This document shows, one piece after another, positions 4,683 to 9,519 of a DNA stretch of 9,519 bases; position 1 is the first letter of the stretch; every line of letters begins with the position of its first letter. The position numbers and the translations under genes were made by a program. Under the pieces are notes generated by a model that had not been told where the DNA came from, did no database searches, and saw only the letters and a program-made list of their open reading frames with translations. The stretch lies in NCBI GenBank assembly GCA_903893335.1, contig CAITLX010000122.1, positions 1 through 9,519 of the forward strand, given 5' to 3'. Origin of the DNA: an uncultured delta proteobacterium (GTDB lineage: Bacteria; Myxococcota_A; Polyangia; Polyangiales; Polyangiaceae).

Positions 4683-7325
4683 TCACTGCGGGCTGATGAG
4701 CACCTCGCGCTCGCGCGCGCCGTTGGAGGGCCCGACCAGCCCGTGCTTCTCCATCGCCTCGACGATGCGCGCCGCGCGGTTGTAGCCGAGGTTGAGCTTG
4801 CGCTGCAGCCACGACGTCGAGCACCTGCGCGTGTCGGCGACGATGCGCACGGCCTGATCGTAGAGGGGGTCCTGGTCCTCCTCCTCTGCGTTCGGGTCGC
4901 AGCCGTCCTCGTCGCGGGGCTTGAGGATGTTCTCGTCGTAGACGGGCTCGCCTTGCAGGCGGAGGAAGTCGGTGACCTTCTGCACCTCCTCCTCGCTGAC
5001 GAAGGGGCACTGCACGCGGCGCGTGTCGTTCGTGCCGTTCATCTTCACGAGCATGTCGCCCCTGCCGAGCAGGTGCTCGGCCCCCTGCTCGTCGAGGATG
5101 GTGCGCGAGTCGACCCGCTGCGCGACGCGGAATGCGATACGCGTAGGGAAGTTCGCCTTGATCATGCCCGTGATGACGTCGACGCTCGGCCGCTGCGTCG
5201 CGAGGATGACGTGCATCCCGGCTGCGCGCGCCTTCTGCGCGAGGCGCGCGACGGCGACCTCGACGTCCTTGCCCTGCTGCATCATCAGGTCGGCGAACTC
5301 GTCGACGACGATGACGATGAACGGCAGCTTGTCGGGCAGCCCCGCGTCGGTGCCGTCCTTGGCCGCGTCGACCTCGACCGCCTCGCCGTCGGCGCCGATC
5401 GCCTGCACGCGCTTGGGCGGCGGGGGGGCCTTGGCCTCGCCGCGCTTCACGCGCTCGACCCAGCCGTTGTAGGTCGAGATGTTCTTCGTGCCCGCGTTGG
5501 CGAACATCTGGTAGCGGCGCTCCATCTCGTCGACGGCCCACTTGAGCGCGTTGGCCGCCTGCTTCATGTCCGTCACGACGGGCAGCAGCATGTGCGGGAT
5601 GCGATCGAAGGGCGCGAGCTCGACCACCTTCGGGTCGATCATGAGCAGGCGCAGATCCTCGGGCGTCTTTCGGTAGAGCAGGCTCGTCAGCATGACGTTG
5701 AGCCCGACGCTCTTGCCGGCGCCCGTCGCGCCCGCGACGATGACGTGCGGCATCGACGCGAGGTCGGCGAAGTAGGGCGCGCCGACGTGGTCGCGGCCGA
5801 GCACGACGGGCAGCGGCGCCCCCATGCTCAGGAAGCGCTCGTCCTCGATGAGCTCGCGCAGGCTCACCGGCTCGCGCACCTCGTTCTGGATCTCGAAGCC
5901 GATGCGGTTCTTGCCCGGGATCGGCGCGATGATGCGCACCTTGCGCGAGAGCCCGAGCGCGAGGTCGTCGGCCAGCGACGCGACCTTCGAGACCTTGGTG
6001 CCCGCCTGCGGCGAGACCTCGTAGGTCGTGACCGTGGGGCCGGGGTGGATCTCGTCGACGGTGCCCGCGACGCCGTAGTCGGCGAGGGTCTTGACCAGCA
6101 GCTCGGCCTGCTTGACGTAGTGACCGTCGTCGAGCTTCTTCACGCGCGGCGGCGGGGCGTCGAGGAACTCGAGCAGCGGGAGGCGAAAGCCCTGGCCGAG
6201 CGCGGGCACGAGCTTCTGCGGCTCGGCCTTGTGCACCTGGAGCTGCTCGCTCGTGTCGACGACGACCGGGCCGCCGATCGCCTTCTTCTTGCGCGGCGCG
6301 CGCGGGGCGGCCGGAGGCGCGGCGGGCTCGTCGAGCTCGCTCGGCGCCTCGCCGTCGAGCATCATCTCGGGCACCGGCGAGCGGTCGGCGTCGCAGCGCG
6401 GGTCGTCGTCGGCCGGCGCGTCGACCGACGCGGGCGCGAGCGGCTCGGCCGGCGGGGGCGGCACCATGACGCGCGGGGCCTTCGAGCGGGCGCGCGAGGG
6501 GGGCGGCGTCGGCGTGTCGAACTCGGTGGTGATGCTCGAGGCCGAGAGCATCATGCGCGGCGACGGGCGCTCGGGCTCGACGTCGTCGGAGAGCACGGCC
6601 ACGATCGCGTCGTCGCTCTCGCCCTGCGCGATGCGCGGCGTGCGCGCCTCGCTCTCGCCGCGGCGACGCTCGATCTCGCGCGCCTCGGCCCACGCGCCAG
6701 CGACCGCTCGCGCGCCGCCCGCGGCCCGCTGCGCGGCCATCTCGGTGCCCCGCCCCGCGCGCTGCGCCCAGCTGATGAACGAGAACGACGCGCGCCCGAT
6801 CAGGATGAGCCCCACCGCGGTGAGGCCGACGAGGTACGAGCCGACCGTCGAGAAGAGCGAGCGCAGCACCTCGCCGAACAGCTCGCCGAACGAGCCCGCG
6901 ATGGGCATCGCCCCGAACGCGACCGCCGCCGGCACGGCCACGTGCAGCAGCGCCGCGGCGATGCACGACACGAGCACGTCGCCCGCCAGGCGCGCCACGT
7001 TGGCGATCGACGCCCGCCCGCGCAGCAGCGGCGCGGCGAACAGCGCCATCTCGAGCGGCACGCACCAGGCCACCAGGCCGAGCGTCGCGACGAGCCCCTG
7101 GGCGATGGCCGCCCCGACCGGGCCGACCCAGTCGGCCCCCTGCACGTCCACGAGCCGGGGGTCGGCGCGGTAGCTCGCGAGCGCGAGCCCCAGGTAGAGC
7201 GACGAGGCGAACAGGAGCAGCGCGGCTGCCTCGCGGCCGCGATCGAGCGACCCGCGCGGCTCGGCCGCGGGGAAGGCGACCTCGTCCGCCAGCGAGCGGC
7301 GTGGTGCAAAGAGGGGCTGCGTCAT
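4683..7325 (-). CDS. ftsK: DNA translocase FtsK (FtsK/SpoIIIE family)
   Basis: The protein has 880 residues. The N-terminus (about 30-180) holds four or five hydrophobic segments (around 33-50, 68-100, 113-137 and 162-178) that anchor it at the division septum. A proline- and charge-rich linker (about 185-370) follows, much shorter than in E. coli FtsK. The alpha/beta motor domain has DYGVAGTVDEIHPGPTVTTY (about 416-435), Walker A GATGAGKS (532-539), Walker B VIVVDEFADLMM (671-682), and the family signatures ILATQRPSVDVITGMIKANF (707-726) and DEQGAEHLLGRGDML. The C-terminal gamma winged-helix domain (about 820-880) has QRKLNLGYNRAARIVEAMEK, the part that reads polar KOPS/SRS sequences in the family. 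FtsK pumps chromosome ends across the septum and, in many bacteria, activates XerCD at dif. A 46-residue loop between YN (619-620) and LPFIV is Pro/Lys- and acid-rich. ATG 7325 is preceded by AAGTGG, a weak ribosome-binding site. All catalytic motifs look intact. Confidence 0.98.
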   Translation of the reverse strand: MTQPLFAPRRSLADEVAFPAAEPRGSLDRGREAAALLLFASSLYLGLALASYRADPRLVDVQGADWVGPVGAAIAQGLVATLGLVAWCVPLEMALFAAPLLRGRASIANVARLAGDVLVSCIAAALLHVAVPAAVAFGAMPIAGSFGELFGEVLRSLFSTVGSYLVGLTAVGLILIGRASFSFISWAQRAGRGTEMAAQRAAGGARAVAGAWAEAREIERRRGESEARTPRIAQGESDDAIVAVLSDDVEPERPSPRMMLSASSITTEFDTPTPPPSRARSKAPRVMVPPPPAEPLAPASVDAPADDDPRCDADRSPVPEMMLDGEAPSELDEPAAPPAAPRAPRKKKAIGGPVVVDTSEQLQVHKAEPQKLVPALGQGFRLPLLEFLDAPPPRVKKLDDGHYVKQAELLVKTLADYGVAGTVDEIHPGPTVTTYEVSPQAGTKVSKVASLADDLALGLSRKVRIIAPIPGKNRIGFEIQNEVREPVSLRELIEDERFLSMGAPLPVVLGRDHVGAPYFADLASMPHVIVAGATGAGKSVGLNVMLTSLLYRKTPEDLRLLMIDPKVVELAPFDRIPHMLLPVVTDMKQAANALKWAVDEMERRYQMFANAGTKNISTYNGWVERVKRGEAKAPPPPKRVQAIGADGEAVEVDAAKDGTDAGLPDKLPFIVIVVDEFADLMMQQGKDVEVAVARLAQKARAAGMHVILATQRPSVDVITGMIKANFPTRIAFRVAQRVDSRTILDEQGAEHLLGRGDMLVKMNGTNDTRRVQCPFVSEEEVQKVTDFLRLQGEPVYDENILKPRDEDGCDPNAEEEDQDPLYDQAVRIVADTRRCSTSWLQRKLNLGYNRAARIVEAMEKHGLVGPSNGAREREVLISPQ

Positions 7326-7349
7326 TGGACCACTTATACCTACATCGTC

Positions 7350-7378
7350 ACCCTACCCGCCGGCGGGGGGGTGGTCAA
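7350..7378 (-). promoter_or_regulatory. Candidate sigma-70-type promoter of ftsK with palindrome in the spacer
   Basis: On the minus strand TTGACC (7378-7373) and TAGGGT (7355-7350) are separated by exactly 17 bases. The -35 matches five of six consensus positions and the -10 three of six, including the leading TA and final T. The start would fall near 7343, giving a leader of about 18 bases to ATG 7325. The spacer contains the perfect 12-base palindrome CCCGCCGGCGGG (7356-7367) directly beside the -10. A second AT-rich box, TATAAG (7338-7333), lies too close to the start codon unless the message is nearly leaderless. Confidence 0.4.
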
Positions 7379-7413
7379 AACTTCGGCCTCTCCCTGCGCG
7401 GACCGGAAATCAT

Positions 7414-7443
7414 TTGAGCGTTCGCGCCCTGCGGGGCTACCAT
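7414..7443 (+). promoter_or_regulatory. Candidate promoter of the HEAT-lipoprotein gene
   Basis: TTGAGC (7414-7419) and TACCAT (7438-7443) lie 18 bases apart, matching about four of six positions in each sigma-70 box. Transcription would start near 7450, leaving an untranslated leader of about 100 bases that contains the hairpin at 7467-7491. It is the best pair I see on this strand in the 224-base divergent gap between ftsK and the gene at 7550, but the match is modest. Confidence 0.25.
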
Positions 7444-7466
7444 CGGCCCCCGCTCGCGGGCGGACA

Positions 7467-7491
7467 CGAGACGCGACTGCCTTGCGTCTCG
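7467..7491 (+). other. Perfect inverted repeat in the leader of the HEAT-lipoprotein gene
   Basis: CGAGACGC (7467-7474) and GCGTCTCG (7484-7491) are exact reverse complements separated by nine bases (GACTGCCTT). In RNA they would form an eight-base-pair hairpin about 58 bases before the start codon. In DNA they could be an operator half-site pair with a 17-base centre-to-centre distance. No run of T follows, so an intrinsic terminator is unlikely. The arms also contain the CGTCTC word, so part of the match reflects composition. Confidence 0.45.
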
Positions 7492-7549
7492 GTGGCCTGG
7501 CGCTCGCCGGTCGCCCGCCCCGGGACCGCCCGCACGCACGGAAAGACAG

Positions 7550-9187
7550 ATGCAGAATCCGACGAACTCGTCGCGCAGCTGGGGGTCGTACCTGGCCACC
7601 TCCAGGGGGTCGCTCCTCGTTGCCTCCGCCCTCGCGGTGACCGCCCTCGGCGGCACGGCAGGCTGTCGCGTCACCGAGGACAACGTCCGCCGCTGGAGCG
7701 ACACCGAGCACGGCCCCGACAAGCTCGTCGCCGTGCTCACGCACGCGAAGTACGAGACGTCGCTGCGCACCTCCGCCGCGCTCGCGCTCATCGGCATGAA
7801 GCCGCGCGCGGGGCGCCGCATCGGCATCAACCGCGCGGTCGAGTCGATCGCGCAGCTCTCGGTCGACGAGCGCAAGGCGGTGCTCGACGGCCTCGCGCCG
7901 ACGCTCATCGCCAAGATGAAGGAGACGTCGCCGGGCAACCAGGGAGCCGCCGCCGCGCAGGCCGCGGCCGACCCGTCGGTGCCCTTCAAGGACGCCACCT
8001 TCGCGCTGCTCAGCTACGACAAGAGCACCCTCGTCACCGACGACGCCACGCGCAAGAAGCTCTCGGACGCGCTCATCGACTGGTGCCAGCACGACTTCGA
8101 CCGCCGCATCGACAACTCGTCGCAGATGTACGGCATGGAGCAGGTGCTGCGCTTCCTGCGCGCGCCGGCCGTCAAGGGGCTGCCCGCGCTCATCGTGCCC
8201 GACGAGCCGAAGATCGACCGCATCGCGGCGCTCATCGCCGAGCTCGGCGACGACGCCACGAAGGAGGCCGCGTCGACGAAGCTCGTCGACGTCGCCAAGG
8301 CCGTCGCCTCGCCGACCTGGATCGCGAAGAAGCAGGCCGCAGTCGAGGAGGCGAACAAGGCCGCCAAGATCACCGCCACCGCCGCGCAGCTCGCCGCGCA
8401 GATGGCCGCGTACCAGACCGAGGAGCTCACGCGCACCTTCGCCGCCATGAAGAAGGTCGGCGGTCGCGCGGTCATCGGGTTCTGCCTCGATTTCGCCAGC
8501 GACAAGGGCAGCTCGCCGGTCGCCGTCGAGAACGAGAAGCGCCGCGCCGCGTCGATGGCCGCGCTCGAGGGTCGCCTCGATCGCAACCGGCCCGACGACG
8601 TGCAGCGCGTGCTCGCCATCGCGGGCGCCGACGACACGCCCGACTCGGTGCGCGATCTGGCGTTCCAGCGCGTCGGCGAGATGCCGCGCGAGCAGGTCGT
8701 CGGCCGGCTCTTCGACCTCTTCTCGTCGAAGAAGTGGAAGGTGCGCTGGGTCAGCGCGTCGACCGTGCTGCGCATGTCGGCGACGCCGCAGCTCGGCGAG
8801 TTCATGACGAAGCTGCCGTCCGGTGCGGCCGCCGGCTTCGCGCTGTCCGAGCCGCTCTCGTACGGTGGTCTCATCGAGAAGATGACCGTCAAGGACGGCC
8901 TCAAGGCGCGCGACGCCGCCACCAAGTTCCTGCGCGAGGGGAGCCTCGCGGCGCGCCTCACGGCGCTCGGCTGGTTCTACGCGAACGGCACGCCGGCGGA
9001 CGTCGCCGCGCTCGCCTCGTTCGAGACCGACGCGACGCCCGTGCCGAAGACCGACGACCCCGACGCCAAGTGGCAGTGCGACGTGCCCAAGGGGACCGAC
9101 GGCAAGGAGACCGAGACCAAGCCGATCGCCAACGTGGGCGAGTTCGTGAAGTTCTGCGTCGAGCCGGCGATGAAGGGGCGGACGTGA
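7550..9187 (+). CDS. Exported, probably lipidated protein with HEAT-like helical repeats
   Basis: The protein has 545 residues. ATG 7550 is preceded by GGAAAG at 7540-7545, an acceptable ribosome-binding site. A basic N-terminus (R9, R19) is followed by the hydrophobic stretch SLLVASALAVTALGGTAGC (21-39). C39 is the likely lipidated cysteine, although TAGC is a weak lipobox (Thr at -3), so a plain secretion signal or membrane anchor is also possible. After residue 50 the protein is mostly helical with HEAT/PBS-lyase-like units, clearest at PDKLVAVLTHAKYETSLRTS (56-75) and at 349-410 (VQRVLAIAGADDTPDSVRDL, KVRWVSASTVLRMS). A long Ala/Lys/Gln/Glu helix at about 258-302 looks like a coiled coil. 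No catalytic motif is seen. HEAT-type proteins act as scaffolds, so an envelope protein-protein interaction role is likely. The following gene begins 40 bases downstream on the same strand, probably in one operon. I do not recognise a named family. Confidence 0.9.
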   Translation: MQNPTNSSRSWGSYLATSRGSLLVASALAVTALGGTAGCRVTEDNVRRWSDTEHGPDKLVAVLTHAKYETSLRTSAALALIGMKPRAGRRIGINRAVESIAQLSVDERKAVLDGLAPTLIAKMKETSPGNQGAAAAQAAADPSVPFKDATFALLSYDKSTLVTDDATRKKLSDALIDWCQHDFDRRIDNSSQMYGMEQVLRFLRAPAVKGLPALIVPDEPKIDRIAALIAELGDDATKEAASTKLVDVAKAVASPTWIAKKQAAVEEANKAAKITATAAQLAAQMAAYQTEELTRTFAAMKKVGGRAVIGFCLDFASDKGSSPVAVENEKRRAASMAALEGRLDRNRPDDVQRVLAIAGADDTPDSVRDLAFQRVGEMPREQVVGRLFDLFSSKKWKVRWVSASTVLRMSATPQLGEFMTKLPSGAAAGFALSEPLSYGGLIEKMTVKDGLKARDAATKFLREGSLAARLTALGWFYANGTPADVAALASFETDATPVPKTDDPDAKWQCDVPKGTDGKETETKPIANVGEFVKFCVEPAMKGRT

Positions 9188-9227
9188 GCCCCGCCCGCGA
9201 CCGAGAGCGACCGATGGAGACACGTTC

Positions 9228-9519
9228 ATGAGCTCCGACCCGACCAAGAAGACCTCGCGCTCCTTTCACTGCCGCGACGCGCTCTGGGAGACCTTCGAGC
9301 GCATGTCGCGCGAGCTCGAGTGCTCGACCGACTACCTCATCAACGAGGCGATGAAGGCGTACGCCGAGCAGCGCGGGGTCACCCTCCCGGTGCCTCCCCC
9401 CGCTTCGTCGCACGCGCCCGTCATCGCGCCCAGCGGTCTCCCGCCGCTGCCGTCGCGCCCCGCGCCCCTGCCGCCGCCCCCGCCGCGCGCGCCGGCGCCG
9501 GTGCCCCTCGCGGCTCCCC
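9228..9519 (+). CDS. N-terminal part of a ribbon-helix-helix protein with proline-rich linker (3' end outside window)
   Basis: ATG 9228 is preceded by a good Shine-Dalgarno sequence, GGAGA (9216-9220), seven bases upstream, and the frame stays open to the window end (97 residues seen). Residues 10-48 fit a ribbon-helix-helix layout: strand SRSFHCRDALW, helix WETFERMSRELE, turn CST, helix DYLINEAMKAYAEQ. From about residue 52 the chain turns into a Pro/Ala-rich linker (PAPLPPPPPRAPAPVPLAAP at the edge), implying at least one further domain beyond the window. I recall myxobacterial proteins that join a very similar N-terminal segment (CRD.LW..FE.M...L.CS.DYLINEAM) to an FHA phosphothreonine-binding domain, but that domain is not visible here. 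The role could be DNA binding or dimerisation. The protein looks cytoplasmic (no signal peptide). It lies 40 bases after the HEAT-protein stop, probably in the same transcript. Confidence 0.88.
   Translation, partial: MSSDPTKKTSRSFHCRDALWETFERMSRELECSTDYLINEAMKAYAEQRGVTLPVPPPASSHAPVIAPSGLPPLPSRPAPLPPPPPRAPAPVPLAAP

Noticed and set aside
7326..7549. A riboswitch or small RNA in the ftsK/HEAT-gene gap
   Set aside because: Apart from one hairpin, one palindrome and promoter-like boxes, I see no known riboswitch core, terminator with T-tract or conserved RNA pattern.
3741..7640. A plus-strand open frame of 1299 codons antisense to ftsK and the lipoprotein gene
   Set aside because: It is dominated by Arg, Ala, Gly, Val, His and Asp with no domain. 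It lies opposite strong FtsK motifs, as expected for antisense frames in very GC-rich coding DNA.
7340..9247. Minus-strand 635-codon and plus-strand 605-codon frames over the HEAT-protein gene
   Set aside because: Both are Arg-rich or His/Val/Leu-rich shadows. The frame at 7550-9187 has a signal peptide, ribosome-binding site and protein-like composition.
1..9519. Mobile elements, CRISPR repeats, tRNA genes, toxin-antitoxin or defence genes
   Set aside because: No transposase or integrase motifs, no terminal inverted repeats with target duplications, no spaced repeats and no tRNA-like cloverleaf were seen. The RHH gene at the right edge has a long proline-rich tail, unlike small antitoxins.

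Overview
The window is very GC-rich bacterial DNA with strong G/C bias at third codon positions. Three features point to a myxobacterium-type organism (Myxococcota, probably Polyangia): lipoproteins with Asp/Ala-Gly linkers of the 'DAG' kind, an ECF sigma factor paired with a small membrane protein, and a ribbon-helix-helix protein with a proline-rich tail. This assignment rests on protein style and composition; no rRNA or other marker is present. The DNA is densely coding, with seven complete or near-complete genes plus one gene cut at each window edge. No gap exceeds about 225 bases, and I see no tRNA, rRNA, CRISPR array, insertion sequence or phage gene.

Layout, left to right. (1) 1-477 (+): the C-terminal end of an exported-type protein with an OB-fold-like segment and an Asp/Ala-rich tail. 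(2) 493-1379 (-): a two-gene unit, an ECF sigma factor followed, with an ATGA overlap, by a 93-residue single-pass membrane protein that is probably its regulator. A sigma-E-like promoter lies just upstream of the sigma gene and suggests autoregulation. (3) 1490-3523 (+): a Rep-type superfamily 1 DNA helicase, divergent from the sigma gene. (4) 3537-4649 (-): a lipoprotein with a long Asp/Ala linker, which includes a 30-base tandem duplication, and a C-terminal beta-sandwich-like domain. (5) 4683-7325 (-): the chromosome translocase FtsK, only 33 bases upstream of the lipoprotein and probably cotranscribed with it. (6) A 224-base divergent intergenic region with candidate promoters on both strands, a palindrome and a hairpin. 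(7) 7550-9187 (+): a HEAT-like helical-repeat protein with an N-terminal export signal. (8) 9228 to the end (+): the start of a ribbon-helix-helix protein with a proline-rich linker.

FtsK (chromosome segregation at division) and Rep (fork progress and restart) are housekeeping DNA-processing genes. Around them are lineage-specific envelope proteins and an envelope-type sigma/regulator pair. I do not see a clear new multi-gene system. The least explained parts are the zinc-motif-free putative anti-sigma protein, the repeat-bearing lipoprotein attached to ftsK, and the HEAT lipoprotein / RHH-proline-rich gene pair at the right edge.
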